The notes under the pieces: generated by a model
Databases searched by the model: none
What the model was told of the DNA's origin: nothing
Seen by the model: only the letters and a program-made list of their open reading frames with translations
Position numbers and translations under genes: made by a program
Part shown: positions 35,103 to 44,021 of the stretch, piece after piece
How the letters are laid out: each line of letters opens with the position of its first letter
How positions within the stretch are numbered: the first letter of the stretch is position 1
NCBI RefSeq assembly: GCF_040112705.1
Contig: NZ_CP157804.1
Span: 3,404,001-3,468,000 of the forward strand
From: Flagellimonas sp. MMG031
GTDB taxonomy: Bacteria > Bacteroidota > Bacteroidia > Flavobacteriales > Flavobacteriaceae
Direction of reading: 5' to 3'
DNA: 64,000 bases

Positions 35103-35983
35103 GTGGTTTCTTTTTCCAATTCCTGTTTAAAGATTTCTAAATTAGCCTTTATTTCATCGTCCAACTCAGGTTCCTCGATATCTTTGTACTTTTTTAACGC
35201 TTCCATAAGAATGGATGCCACAATCACTCTCGCCGCCTTTTTGTTATCAGCTGGAATCACAAACCAAGGAGCGTGTTCCTTGGAAGTCTTACCCAATGCC
35301 TCCTCATAACAAGCCACATATTTGTCCCAGAGTTTGCGTTCTTTCAAATCCCCTGGTGAAAACTTCCAGTTTTTCTGCTTTAATCGGATGCGTCGCAACA
35401 ACCGATGGCGTTGCTCTTCTTTGGACAGATGTAGAAAAAACTTGAATATAATGGTCCCGTTCTCCGAAATATGCTTTTCGAAGGCATTGATCTGCTCATA
35501 GCGCCTTTCCCAAAAAGCTTCGTCTATATCTTCCACCGAATCAATTTTTGGAATGTTTTCGGCCAAAATATATTCTGGGTGGACCTTGGTCACCAATACA
35601 TTTTCATAATGGGTCCGGTTGAACACGGAAAACTTGCCTCTTTCTGGTAAGGCGATGTAGTGTCGCCAAAGGTAATCGTGTTTCTTTTCTTTGGTGGATG
35701 GCACTTTGAAGCTGTGTACCACCACTCCCCTCACATTGAAATCCTTGAATACTTCCCGAATCAAACTGTCCTTCCCTGCCGTATCCATTCCCTGCAGGCA
35801 GACCAAAACCCCATATTTTCCATGGGCGTAAAGCGTATCCTGAAAATCGCCGAGATCCTTTCTAATATCCTTTAATTGGTCTTTGAGCTCATCCTTGGAG
35901 GCACCAAAATCCTGATAGGTAGTTATTTCGGACAAACGGACATCTCCTTTGACCCGATACTTTTCTGTGTCGATTTCTTTCAT
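35099..35983 (-). CDS. polyphosphate kinase 2 family protein
   Basis: A 294-residue cytoplasmic PPK2-type kinase that transfers phosphate between polyphosphate and nucleotides. Walker A is LQGMDTAGKDS, near residue 65; the Walker B region is FNRTHYENVLVTKVHP, and the lid carries ERRYEQIN and RIRLKQKNWKFS. The exact class (AMP, ADP or nucleoside diphosphate as acceptor) cannot be fixed from sequence by eye. The gene overlaps the M28 peptidase start by 4 bases and is transcribed first. Confidence 0.93.
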   Translation of the reverse strand: MKEIDTEKYRVKGDVRLSEITTYQDFGASKDELKDQLKDIRKDLGDFQDTLYAHGKYGVLVCLQGMDTAGKDSLIREVFKDFNVRGVVVHSFKVPSTKEKKHDYLWRHYIALPERGKFSVFNRTHYENVLVTKVHPEYILAENIPKIDSVEDIDEAFWERRYEQINAFEKHISENGTIIFKFFLHLSKEEQRHRLLRRIRLKQKNWKFSPGDLKERKLWDKYVACYEEALGKTSKEHAPWFVIPADNKKAARVIVASILMEALKKYKDIEEPELDDEIKANLEIFKQELEKETT

Positions 35984-36090
35984 AGGACTGAATATACTTC
36001 TTTTTGATTATTCCTTCAAGCCCTTTGCAAAAGTGCAGTTCATCGATGGTTTGACCACTTATACCTCAAGATCGGGATTTAATCGATCTA

Positions 36091-36123
36091 TTTGTCCGCC
36101 CAACGGATGAAAATGTAACTTTA
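36091..36123 (+). promoter_or_regulatory. promoter of the 233-aa exported protein
   Basis: TTTG (36091-36094), 21 bases, TAACTTTA (36116-36123), with only the last base differing from TAnnTTTG. It is 40 bases before the ATG at 36164. Confidence 0.55.
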
Positions 36124-36163
36124 TGAAAATCAATGACGCCACGTCCCAAATCTGTATAGCGTT

Positions 36164-36865
36164 ATGAAAACCTCAAAGAGTATCCTACTTGTGGGGCTCG
36201 CCATGGGCCTCTTTATTATGACATCCTTTTCCAAGCCGGCCAATGCTTGCCAATATGCTAGTTCCAACTTGGAATATATCAAAAGTAAAATTCAGGAAGC
36301 CATCATGGCAGATGCCTTGCAAATGGCAAAGTACCATGCCTACAAAGCACTCAACGGTATTGAAAAGACTAGGGAAAACTTTTTGGATTGCGGCTGCGAA
36401 GGCGCTCTGGAGAGTTTGGAAAACACCCTGACCCACTTAAAGTCGGCAACCAAATCCAGCGACTTGAAAAAATCGAAATCCGCTTTGCACAAGGCTTTGG
36501 AAACGGCGACTATCGGTAGCAACGTGCTTAATGCCTTTGCACAGGAGACCTCTAGCGAATATGGCAGCAACGTTTTGGTGCTGAACACTAAAAATGCAAT
36601 TGATTTTCAAGATGGAATGTTTTTGACCCAGGGTTCCGCCGTAAAAAAACAGGTGCATCAATGTTTGCTGGGATTTGAATCCTCCTTGGAGAAAGTGGTG
36701 ACCGAAGTGGATTGCGAAGATGCGCACCGATTTATCACCAATATTTATGAAGAATCCCGACTGATTTTATTGAACACCGAGTTATCACAGCATAAAAAGG
36801 AATACCACCAAAGAGTGAAGACCTTGACACAAGAGGCCCTGCAACAATTGGGCGATTGCAACTGA
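36164..36865 (+). CDS. exported helical protein of unknown function (233 aa)
   Basis: A 233-residue protein with a signal peptide of about 28 residues ending in KPANA; the mature part is nearly all helical and includes several cysteines (NACQY, CGCEG, HQC, VDCED, GDCN). The C-terminal half contains repeats of acidic and basic helices. I recognise no domain. It is monocistronic, with its own promoter, and is convergent with the response-regulator gene, whose stop begins directly after its own, so no terminator fits between them. Function unknown; cysteine content suggests disulfides in the periplasm. Confidence 0.7.
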   Translation: MKTSKSILLVGLAMGLFIMTSFSKPANACQYASSNLEYIKSKIQEAIMADALQMAKYHAYKALNGIEKTRENFLDCGCEGALESLENTLTHLKSATKSSDLKKSKSALHKALETATIGSNVLNAFAQETSSEYGSNVLVLNTKNAIDFQDGMFLTQGSAVKKQVHQCLLGFESSLEKVVTEVDCEDAHRFITNIYEESRLILLNTELSQHKKEYHQRVKTLTQEALQQLGDCN

Positions 36866-38029
36866 TTACTTACTGGCGAAGAGTTTTACATCTTCCTCGG
36901 ATACTTCCTTACCACCTAGAATGATCAAGCGCTCGACCACGTTTCGCAATTCCCGAACGTTACCTGTCCAGTCATAACTTTTTAGGAGATCAATGGCCTT
37001 TTTGGAAAAGCTCTTTTGGGCCGTTCCCTGTTCGGAAGCGATCTTTTTGGAAAAATGTTCTATCAATAACGGAATATCGTCCCTCCTATCGTTCAATGAG
37101 GGAACCTTGATTAAAATAACCGCTAAACGGTGATAGAGGTCCTCCCGGAATTTTCCATCTTCAATTTCCTTCTTTAGATCTTTATTTGTGGCTGCAAGTA
37201 CGCGAACATCCACTTTGATGTCCTTATCGGAACCGACCCTGCTGATTTTGTTCTCCTGTAATGCTCGAAGCACCTTGGCCTGCGCAGAAAGACTCATATC
37301 TCCAATCTCGTCAAGGAATATGGTACCCTTGTTGGCTGCTTCAAACTTTCCGGCTCTATCTTTTACTGCCGATGTAAACGCACCCTTTACATGGCCAAAC
37401 AATTCACTTTCAATCAACTCGGATGGGATGGCGGCACAATTGACCTCAACAAACGGGGAAGAGGAACGTGGGCTTTTTTGGTGCACCCAATGGGCCACCA
37501 GTTCCTTTCCGGTACCGTTGGAACCCGTAATCAACACACGGGCATCCGTTGGAGCCACTTTTTCTATCATCTCCTTAATCGCCTCGATTTCCTTGCTCTC
37601 ACCGATCATCTCGTAATTTTTGGAGACTTTTTTCTTGAGCACCTTGTTCTCCACGGCAAGTTCTTTTCGTTCGAGTGCATTGCGCACCGTGGTAAGCAAT
37701 CGGTTCAAATCCGGTGGCTTGGAAATATAGTCATACGCCCCCAACCTCATGGTATTTACCGCTGTATCCAAATCACCGTGACCAGAAATCATGATAAAAG
37801 GAATTTCGGGTTTTATCTTTTTGGCGGCTTCTAGCACTTCCACACCGTCCATTTTTGGCATTTTGATATCGCACAGCACAAGGTCAAAATCTTCCTTTTT
37901 GATAACCTCCATACCGGCCAGGCCATCCTCTGCCTCTACCACATTGTAGCTATCGTTTTCTTCGGCCAATATTTTGACCAATACCCTTCTAATTGCCGAT
38001 TCGTCCTCTATTACCAGTATTTTTGACAT
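36866..38029 (-). CDS. sigma-54-type response regulator without DNA-binding domain
   Basis: A 387-residue regulator: a receiver domain (residues 1-120, phosphoacceptor D54, with CDIKMPKMDG) and an AAA+ domain with Walker A GSNGTGKE at 169-176 and Walker B FLDEIGDM near 238. The loop that normally reads GAFTGA and contacts sigma-54 is GAFTSA here (216-221). The protein ends after the AAA+ domain at EEDVKLFASK and lacks the Fis-type helix-turn-helix seen in NtrC. It is last in a five-gene operon. A histidine kinase partner is not in the window. It may act by contacting sigma-54 without specific DNA. Confidence 0.88.
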   Translation of the reverse strand: MSKILVIEDESAIRRVLVKILAEENDSYNVVEAEDGLAGMEVIKKEDFDLVLCDIKMPKMDGVEVLEAAKKIKPEIPFIMISGHGDLDTAVNTMRLGAYDYISKPPDLNRLLTTVRNALERKELAVENKVLKKKVSKNYEMIGESKEIEAIKEMIEKVAPTDARVLITGSNGTGKELVAHWVHQKSPRSSSPFVEVNCAAIPSELIESELFGHVKGAFTSAVKDRAGKFEAANKGTIFLDEIGDMSLSAQAKVLRALQENKISRVGSDKDIKVDVRVLAATNKDLKKEIEDGKFREDLYHRLAVILIKVPSLNDRRDDIPLLIEHFSKKIASEQGTAQKSFSKKAIDLLKSYDWTGNVRELRNVVERLIILGGKEVSEEDVKLFASK

Positions 38030-38039
38030 ATGCTGCTAT

Positions 38040-38897
38040 TTAAAATATTCCGATTTTGAAGCCTGTTCTAATATAAAAATTCCAATCGTTATTGAATAAA
38101 AACACCTCTCCGCGATCTTTGTCCCTCAATTTGCCTTCTTGGTAGACACTGCTTCCGGCAATCGCAAAAAAGGACATGCTCTTGGACAGGTTATATTGAT
38201 ACCCCAAACTGCCCACCAACGTATTGAAGGAAATTCGAGAAGCTGCCAATCCGTTATCCAAAATAATATCGTTTTGAAGGTTCAAAAAGTAACCATCCAA
38301 GAACAGTGCCAACTCCAAACTGTGCTTTTCGTTGAAATGATATTTTAGATTGGATTTTGGAACGCCCATTACAAAAGACCAATCTGGATGGAACTTTCTA
38401 TAATAATGAATCAGTGGTAACGGCACAGGAATACCCGTTGTACTGTTATACGTAAGCCCCAAAACTATCCTGAAAGGCTTATCGGCCTTTGGTTTTTCCT
38501 TCCAAAAAGCTGCGGAGGCATTCATAAAAAAGTCGTCCTGAGATACTCCATCCAATAAATTGGAGGCTATCCTTGGGGTTAAAATGGCCACTACATTCCA
38601 ATTCTCGTTCCATTTTTTGACCATTCCCAAGTTAAAGTCAATCACATGGAACCTGATCATCTCCTTTTTATCAAACGGCAAGTCGGCGGAATATCCCATA
38701 TCAAAACGGTTGTATTCGGCGCCAGTTACGAGGTAATCCTTGTTATCGTTCAATTGAATGGGAAAATTGAGCAATGCTTTATAGCGCTGTGTCTTTACAC
38801 CGCTATCGTTTTCCGGGATATTGAGGTATTCCACTCGAAAAATATCCGTACTCTGAGCACTCAATACAGAACTGCAAAGCATTACAACGAAAGCCAA
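38040..38897 (-). CDS. DUF6268 outer-membrane beta-barrel protein
   Basis: A 285-residue (from TTG) protein with the DUF6268 layout, a likely outer-membrane beta barrel with many alternating strands, ending with an aromatic residue (GIF). From the TTG the N-terminus has no positive charge and would be a weak signal peptide. Extending in frame back to an ATA at 38936 gives a normal signal peptide with two lysines, ending in LSAQ. The gene follows the MscS stop in the same frame, so coupled or unusual initiation is possible. It is fourth in the natA-natB-mscS-DUF6268-regulator run. Confidence 0.75.
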   Translation of the reverse strand: MAFVVMLCSSVLSAQSTDIFRVEYLNIPENDSGVKTQRYKALLNFPIQLNDNKDYLVTGAEYNRFDMGYSADLPFDKKEMIRFHVIDFNLGMVKKWNENWNVVAILTPRIASNLLDGVSQDDFFMNASAAFWKEKPKADKPFRIVLGLTYNSTTGIPVPLPLIHYYRKFHPDWSFVMGVPKSNLKYHFNEKHSLELALFLDGYFLNLQNDIILDNGLAASRISFNTLVGSLGYQYNLSKSMSFFAIAGSSVYQEGKLRDKDRGEVFLFNNDWNFYIRTGFKIGIF

Positions 38898-38942
38898 TGA
38901 CTTCCAGAGTGTATTATGGTGGGCTGAGGTTTTTATCGCTTT

Positions 38943-39830
38943 CTATTGTTTTGGCTGAAAAATATGTACGTCGCGCTGCGGGAACGGTATAGTAACGTTG
39001 TTCTCCTTGAATTTGGTATTTATTTTATAGCGCATTTCACTTTTTATCCTAGGATCTCGAAAGGTGTCGTTGGTAAAGAAGTATATGGAAAAAATCAGTG
39101 CGGAATCCCCAAAGTCCTCAAAAAGCACAAAAGGCTTTGGGTTTTTGAGCACTTGCTTTTGGGTCGATGCCACCTCTTCCAAAATTTTGGTCACTAAATC
39201 CACATCACTGCCATAGGCAACGCCCACGCTCACTCTTTCCCTAGTGGTCCTGTGATTTTGGGTATAGTTATAAACAATATCGCTGATAAATTTATGATTG
39301 GGCAGGATCAACACCTTATCATCCCGAGTGATGGCCCTTGTGGTCCTGAGCTTTATCTCGAACACCTTACCTACTTTGCCATCTACCTCGACCACGTCGC
39401 CGACTTGAAGGGATTTGTCAATAATGATAAAAATTCCGCCCAAGACATCCTTGAAGAGTTCTTGCAGGGCGAGACCCAAACCAACAAAAAGGGCCGCGGA
39501 GGCGGTAATCACCAAAGTAATATCAACACCTGCCGCACTTAAGGTAACGAGTACGGCAATGATATAGATGACATAGTTGATAAACTTGAATACGCTGGTA
39601 AACTTTTGTTTATCCTCCTGCTGCATTTTTCGGGTAAAGATGTACCGCAACCACTTTAGGAGAAATTTTACCACCACAATAGTGACTGTTAAGAGCAATA
39701 GAAGTCCAATGGTAAGGTCTATGGCCTTTTCCCCTTCGCCAATATGAAATCCAAGGTCCAAAAAGTTTTTAATGGACCCCCAAACATCTTCCTTGATTAT
39801 TTCCTTTATATCTTCCGTTCCGTCTTGCAT
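38943..39830 (-). CDS. small-conductance mechanosensitive channel (MscS family)
   Basis: Tension-gated inner-membrane channel that releases solutes under hypo-osmotic shock. The 295 residues show three membrane helices (about 30-55, 80-105 and 110-130), with the pore-lining helix containing GLGLALQELFKDVLGGIFIIIDKSLQVGD. The beta domain (VVEVDGKVGKVFEIKLRTT) and C-terminal ferredoxin-like domain follow. It begins 4 bases after the permease stop and is the third gene of a leftward operon, which suggests a link with ion export. Confidence 0.93.
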   Translation of the reverse strand: MQDGTEDIKEIIKEDVWGSIKNFLDLGFHIGEGEKAIDLTIGLLLLLTVTIVVVKFLLKWLRYIFTRKMQQEDKQKFTSVFKFINYVIYIIAVLVTLSAAGVDITLVITASAALFVGLGLALQELFKDVLGGIFIIIDKSLQVGDVVEVDGKVGKVFEIKLRTTRAITRDDKVLILPNHKFISDIVYNYTQNHRTTRERVSVGVAYGSDVDLVTKILEEVASTQKQVLKNPKPFVLFEDFGDSALIFSIYFFTNDTFRDPRIKSEMRYKINTKFKENNVTIPFPQRDVHIFQPKQ

Positions 39831-39834
39831 ACTC

Positions 39835-41178
39835 CTATTTATATCTCAACCATTTAAACAATTCCTTGTATGTAGGCTTCTTACCGTACATCAAGATACC
39901 CGTTCTATAAATCTTTGCCGCTAACGACACTATTCCTAAAAAAGTCACAATCAATAGTGAAATGGACACTATAAACTGCCATAAGGGTACGCCTCCTTCC
40001 CCTATACCTCCGGGCAAACGCATCAGCATTACTATGGGCGAGGTCAACGGGAATAATGAAAACCCTACTGCAATGGGCCCATGCGGATTGCTGAACACGG
40101 AAAAGAATCCAACATAAATGGCCAACATTAAAGGTAATATAATGGGGAAAATAAATTGCTGCGTATCGGTCTCATTGTCCACTGCCGCACCAATGGCCGC
40201 ATAAATGGAACTGTAGATCAAATAGCCAAGTACGAAGTAGATAAAGAACGAAACAATGAGCAGTCCCCACGGGATGCCATAAATTTCCTTGGCGTACAAA
40301 AGCATTTTTCCGTCCATACCTCCCACTTCGGACATGCCTCCCATTGCGTTGGGCGGCATGGCATTGTTCTCCGACAATGCACTTAGGTCTATCCCAAAAA
40401 TCAATACGGCAACAAACAGCAAAGCTGATGCAGAAACAATCCAAATGGAAAATTGGGTCACCCCGGCCAAGGAATTACCGATAATTTTTCCCAGCATCAA
40501 CTGAAATGGTTTTACGGATGATATGATCACTTCAATGATTCGGCTGGTCTTTTCCTCGATCACGCTCCGCATCACAAAACCGCCGTAAATAATGATGAAC
40601 ATCATAATGGCATAGCCAAAGCTGCCGCCAATGATGGCCTTAATTTCATTGACCCCTCGAATGCTACGCTCCCCATCAAAAGTGGAGAGATTAATTTCAA
40701 ATGGCTTTTCAACACTCGAAAACTGTTCGGGTGTTACTCCCAATTTTTGCAAACGTTCCTGTCGCAAACGATTTTGAAATACGTTCTCCAATTCCTTGGT
40801 GACCGAAGTATTAGGGTTGTCCTTGGTAAAGAGAAAGGCCGACCTGGCAACTTCCTCCACGGTTGCCCCTTCAGGAATATGCAGCAAACCATAATACTCC
40901 AAGGCATTTGTAGAGTCCTTGGCCTGCTCTACCGTCAAGTCATTGAATTGCAAGAAAGATATATTCTTGGATGGCTTAAACGCATCTCGATAAAAAGTGC
41001 TTTCGTTCAAAATGGTGATTACGCGTGTTTCATCATCATTGATCTTGGTCAAAAAAGCGATAAGCACAATCATTCCCACAATAAGAATCGGGCTCAAAAT
41101 CGTCATCACTATAAAGGAACGATTCCGCACTTTGGCCAAATATTCGCGTTTTATGATCAGCCCAAGCTTACTTGCCAT
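39835..41178 (-). CDS. ABC-2 type permease, NatB-like
   Basis: A 447-residue ABC permease. A first helix (about residues 20-44) is followed by a long extracytoplasmic region of about 130 residues and then five further helices from about 190 on, with IEEKTSRIIEVIISSVKPFQLMLGKIIG near residue 213, typical of NatB-type sodium exporters. The first 11 bases overlap the ATPase gene, so the pair forms one transporter. Sodium export is inferred from similarity of layout only. Confidence 0.85.
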   Translation of the reverse strand: MASKLGLIIKREYLAKVRNRSFIVMTILSPILIVGMIVLIAFLTKINDDETRVITILNESTFYRDAFKPSKNISFLQFNDLTVEQAKDSTNALEYYGLLHIPEGATVEEVARSAFLFTKDNPNTSVTKELENVFQNRLRQERLQKLGVTPEQFSSVEKPFEINLSTFDGERSIRGVNEIKAIIGGSFGYAIMMFIIIYGGFVMRSVIEEKTSRIIEVIISSVKPFQLMLGKIIGNSLAGVTQFSIWIVSASALLFVAVLIFGIDLSALSENNAMPPNAMGGMSEVGGMDGKMLLYAKEIYGIPWGLLIVSFFIYFVLGYLIYSSIYAAIGAAVDNETDTQQFIFPIILPLMLAIYVGFFSVFSNPHGPIAVGFSLFPLTSPIVMLMRLPGGIGEGGVPLWQFIVSISLLIVTFLGIVSLAAKIYRTGILMYGKKPTYKELFKWLRYK

Positions 41179-42106
41179 TGTCCTTGCTATTTACGGTTTG
41201 AATAAAAATATCGTTGGCCGAAGGTATGGTTTCCTCGAACCTATTGATGTTTGACACTTTTGAAAGTGCTGCCAGAATCTCTCCGGTATGGTCCGAAGGC
41301 AATTGTACCTTGAAGTTCAATTGATGCTCCATAGGGTCGATTTCTGAAGAAAGAATATTGAATTTCTCTTCCAAAGACTTTAGAAAGGCATCGGCATCCT
41401 TTTCTATATGCACGCCTACATTGAAAATGTTGTTTTTATAGGCTCTTTTGATATCGGATAGCTTGCCGTCCAGAATTTTTTCGGATTTGTGAATCAGTGC
41501 GATGTACTCGCAAAGCTCCTCCACGGATTCCATGCGATGGGTAGAAAAAATAATGGAAGTACCATTTTCCTTCAACCGTAATATTTCATCCTTTATGATA
41601 TTGGCATTAATGGGATCAAAACCACTAAAAGGTTCATCAAAAATCAGCAATTTGGGCTCGTGCAATACGGTGACGATAAACTGAATCTTTTGGGCCATCC
41701 CTTTGGAGAGTTCCTGAATCTTCTTGTCCCACCAGTCGCCAATATTCAGACGGTCGAACCAATGGGCCAATCGCACTTTGGCCTCTGCCTTGGTCAATCC
41801 TTTCAATTGTGCCAAGTAGAGTGCCTGTTCACCTACCTTCATGCTCTTGTACAACCCGCGCTCCTCGGGCAAATAGCCAATGGATGCAATATGCTTCGGG
41901 GCCAAGGGCTCGCCATTGAGCCAAAGTTCGCCAGCATCTTGGTAAGTGATTTGGTTGATGATTCGGATAAATGAGGTTTTGCCGGCTCCATTCGGACCTA
42001 AAAGTCCATAAATACAATTCTTGGGAATTTGAAGCGAAATGTTGCTCAACGCTGTGTAGTCACCATACGTTTTGGTCACATTTTTGGCAACAAGGATATG
42101 ATCCAT
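41168..42106 (-). CDS. ABC transporter ATPase, NatA-like
   Basis: ATP-binding subunit of the same exporter: Walker A GPNGAGKTS near residues 37-45, signature ELSKGMAQKIQF, Walker B LLIFDEPFSGFDP, and H-loop STHRMES. The 312 residues include a C-terminal region of the sodium-export type, to about 310. I start at ATG 42106 (MDHILVAKNV); the longer form from 42142 spans the -7 box TATCTTTG at 42121-42128 and is therefore rejected. It is the first gene of a five-gene operon. Confidence 0.9.
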   Translation of the reverse strand: MDHILVAKNVTKTYGDYTALSNISLQIPKNCIYGLLGPNGAGKTSFIRIINQITYQDAGELWLNGEPLAPKHIASIGYLPEERGLYKSMKVGEQALYLAQLKGLTKAEAKVRLAHWFDRLNIGDWWDKKIQELSKGMAQKIQFIVTVLHEPKLLIFDEPFSGFDPINANIIKDEILRLKENGTSIIFSTHRMESVEELCEYIALIHKSEKILDGKLSDIKRAYKNNIFNVGVHIEKDADAFLKSLEEKFNILSSEIDPMEHQLNFKVQLPSDHTGEILAALSKVSNINRFEETIPSANDIFIQTVNSKDNGK

Positions 42107-42120
42107 GTAAACAATTTTTT

Positions 42121-42128
42121 CAAAGATA
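42121..42128 (-). promoter_or_regulatory. -7 box of the five-gene operon
   Basis: TATCTTTG on the minus strand, 15 bases before the ATPase ATG at 42106. No TTTG is seen at the -33 distance. It implies that genes 36866-42106 share one promoter. Confidence 0.5.
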
Positions 42129-42157
42129 TGCATTTGCGGCATACCTACATTTTCCCT

Positions 42158-42195
42158 AAAAACAAAAACCCACCCTTAAAAGAATCAAGGATGGG
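42158..42195 (-). terminator. dnaJ terminator
   Basis: A stem CCCA.CCTT/AAGG.TGGG with a loop of about ten bases (42169-42195) is preceded on the left by A-rich bases (42158-42168), a U-tract for leftward transcription from dnaJ. Confidence 0.6.
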
Positions 42196-42287
42196 AAAAA
42201 AATTGCTATGAAAAAGAAAATTAGATATCGGTCACCCAACATCAGTTTCAAATATACGTTTTTTATTTAAACAGACAGTTCTAAATT

Positions 42288-43409
42288 TTAAGAGAACATA
42301 TCTTTTACCTTTTCAAAAAAGGATTTATCCGATTTTTCGGGCCTTGGAGCGAAGTTTTCATCGTCTTGCATGCGCTCAAAAAACTCCTTCTGTTCCTTGT
42401 TCACCGTTTTTGGGGTCCACACATTTACGTGGACCAATAAATCCCCCGCACCATAACCATTAAGGCTGTTGATACCTTTTCCACGTAGTCTCAAAATTTT
42501 TCCGGATTGAAGTCCAGGCTCCAATTTGATCCGTACTTTGCCGCCGATAGCATCAATTTCCTTTGAACTGCCCAACACGGCTTCGGGGATACTGATGTAC
42601 AAATCGTAATGCAGGTTGTCTCCCTCACGTTTTAGGGTTTCGTGCTCCACCGTTTCAATGGCTACAAGCAAGTCACCAGCGATGCCATTGCCTGGTGCAT
42701 CGTTTCCTTTTCCGGTAACTTTGAGCTGCATCCCGTCTTCCACTCCAGCCGGTATTTTAATGGATACGGTCTCTTCCTCTACCTTAAGGCCTTGCGCATC
42801 GGCACCTGCCGGTCTGTTATCAATGGACTGGCCTGCCCCACCACAAGTGGTACAGGTGGTAGCCGTTTGCATTCGGCCCAAAATGGTGTTGGTGATTTTC
42901 GTGATTTGTCCAGTACCATTACAGGTGGGACAGGTTTTGTAGGTAACCCCATCCGCTTGTCTTTTACGACGCACCTTCACCTTTTTCTCCACGCCATTGG
43001 CTACTTCTTCCAGTGTCAATTTAACGCGGATGCGAAGGTTGCTGCCCTTGGCCCTGCGCTGTCCGCCACCAAAGCCGCCAAATCCGCTGAATCCGCCACC
43101 GCCTCCAAAGGCGCCGCCAAAGATGTCGCCGAATTGGCTAAAGATATCGTCCATGTTCATGCCGCCACCGCCAAATCCGCCGCTTCCATCGAATGCGGCA
43201 TGACCAAACTGGTCGTATTTTGCCCTTTTGTCAGGGTTGCCCAAAACCTCGTAAGCCTCGGCAGATTTTTTGAACATTTCCTCCGCTTTGGCATCTCCGG
43301 GATTTTTATCCGGGTGGAATTCAATTGCCTTTTTTCGGTAGGCCTTTTTGATTTCTGCGGCCGAAGCTCCTTTGGAAACTCCTAATATGTCGTAATAATC
43401 CTCCTTCAT
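42288..43409 (-). CDS. dnaJ: chaperone protein DnaJ with reduced zinc domain
   Basis: Co-chaperone that delivers unfolded proteins to DnaK and stimulates its ATPase. The 373 residues have the J domain (HPDKNPG near 32-38, with the HPD tripeptide), a Gly/Phe-rich linker of about 50 residues, and the C-terminal substrate domains ([12 protein letters not shown]). The central zinc domain has only two CxxCxGxG repeats ([16 protein letters not shown]) instead of four. By comparison with the E. coli layout, motifs 2 and 3 (zinc centre II, needed with DnaK) are kept and motifs 1 and 4 (centre I) are lost. It follows grpE by 6 bases. Confidence 0.96.
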   Translation of the reverse strand: MKEDYYDILGVSKGASAAEIKKAYRKKAIEFHPDKNPGDAKAEEMFKKSAEAYEVLGNPDKRAKYDQFGHAAFDGSGGFGGGGMNMDDIFSQFGDIFGGAFGGGGGFSGFGGFGGGQRRAKGSNLRIRVKLTLEEVANGVEKKVKVRRKRQADGVTYKTCPTCNGTGQITKITNTILGRMQTATTCTTCGGAGQSIDNRPAGADAQGLKVEEETVSIKIPAGVEDGMQLKVTGKGNDAPGNGIAGDLLVAIETVEHETLKREGDNLHYDLYISIPEAVLGSSKEIDAIGGKVRIKLEPGLQSGKILRLRGKGINSLNGYGAGDLLVHVNVWTPKTVNKEQKEFFERMQDDENFAPRPEKSDKSFFEKVKDMFS

Positions 43410-43415
43410 AAAACT

Positions 43416-43991
43416 CTAGTTTCCTACTACTACTTTTGGGTGTCTAATGATGCGGTCTCCCAATTTGAAGCCCTTTTCCACCACATCGATAATTTTCCCT
43501 TTCATTTTTTTATCAGGTGCAGGGATTTGGGTGATGGCATCGTGCACCTCGGCATCAAAAGCGTCCCCAGCACTTACCTCTACTTCCTCCAAGCCCTTGT
43601 TTTTAAGGGTTTCCTTGAACTTATTACTGATGAGCTCCACACCCTTGAACATTTCTTTGTCCTCCGACTTGGAAAGCTCTTTCAACGCTCTGTCAAAATC
43701 GTCCATAATGGGAAGCAGTGCTACCATGACCTCTTGTCCTGCCGTTTTGAACAGGTCCATTCGCTCCTTGGATGTTCTGCGTTTGTAGTTTTCAAACTCG
43801 GCAAAAAGCCGTAGAAATTTTTCCTTTTCCTTGGCCAAATCCTCGCGCAACTGCTCCTCTTCGGATTTTTCCTCCTCGTTTTCTTCGGCAGTATCGCCCT
43901 CTATATGCTCATCGTTCAGCTCAGTACTCTCTTCGGTTTGCCCTTTTTTAGGCTCATCTTCCATTTCCTCAACCTTACTTTTATTGCTCAT
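43416..43991 (-). CDS. grpE: nucleotide exchange factor GrpE
   Basis: Releases ADP from DnaK. The 191-residue protein has an acidic disordered N-terminus (about 1-60, rich in E), then the long dimerisation helix, then the GrpE beta domain (EVHDAITQIPAPDKKMKGKIIDVVEKGFKLGDRIIRHPKVVV), the signature for this family. It is first in the operon grpE-dnaJ, behind a strong promoter carrying TGTCA repeats. dnaK is not here. Confidence 0.95.
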   Translation of the reverse strand: MSNKSKVEEMEDEPKKGQTEESTELNDEHIEGDTAEENEEEKSEEEQLREDLAKEKEKFLRLFAEFENYKRRTSKERMDLFKTAGQEVMVALLPIMDDFDRALKELSKSEDKEMFKGVELISNKFKETLKNKGLEEVEVSAGDAFDAEVHDAITQIPAPDKKMKGKIIDVVEKGFKLGDRIIRHPKVVVGN

Positions 43992-44021
43992 ATTCTATTG
44001 TTTTATTCGGATTTGAAATGG

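Noticed and set aside
36061..36090. AGATCG/CGATCT inverted repeat upstream of the 233-aa protein
   Set aside because: Only six bases per arm with a nine-base spacer, which is easily found by chance in a region of this size.
42642..43385. 247-codon open frame opposite dnaJ
   Set aside because: It is the complement of the Gly/Phe-rich and J regions of dnaJ, full of Ala and Ser from the glycine-rich codons; no promoter or family.
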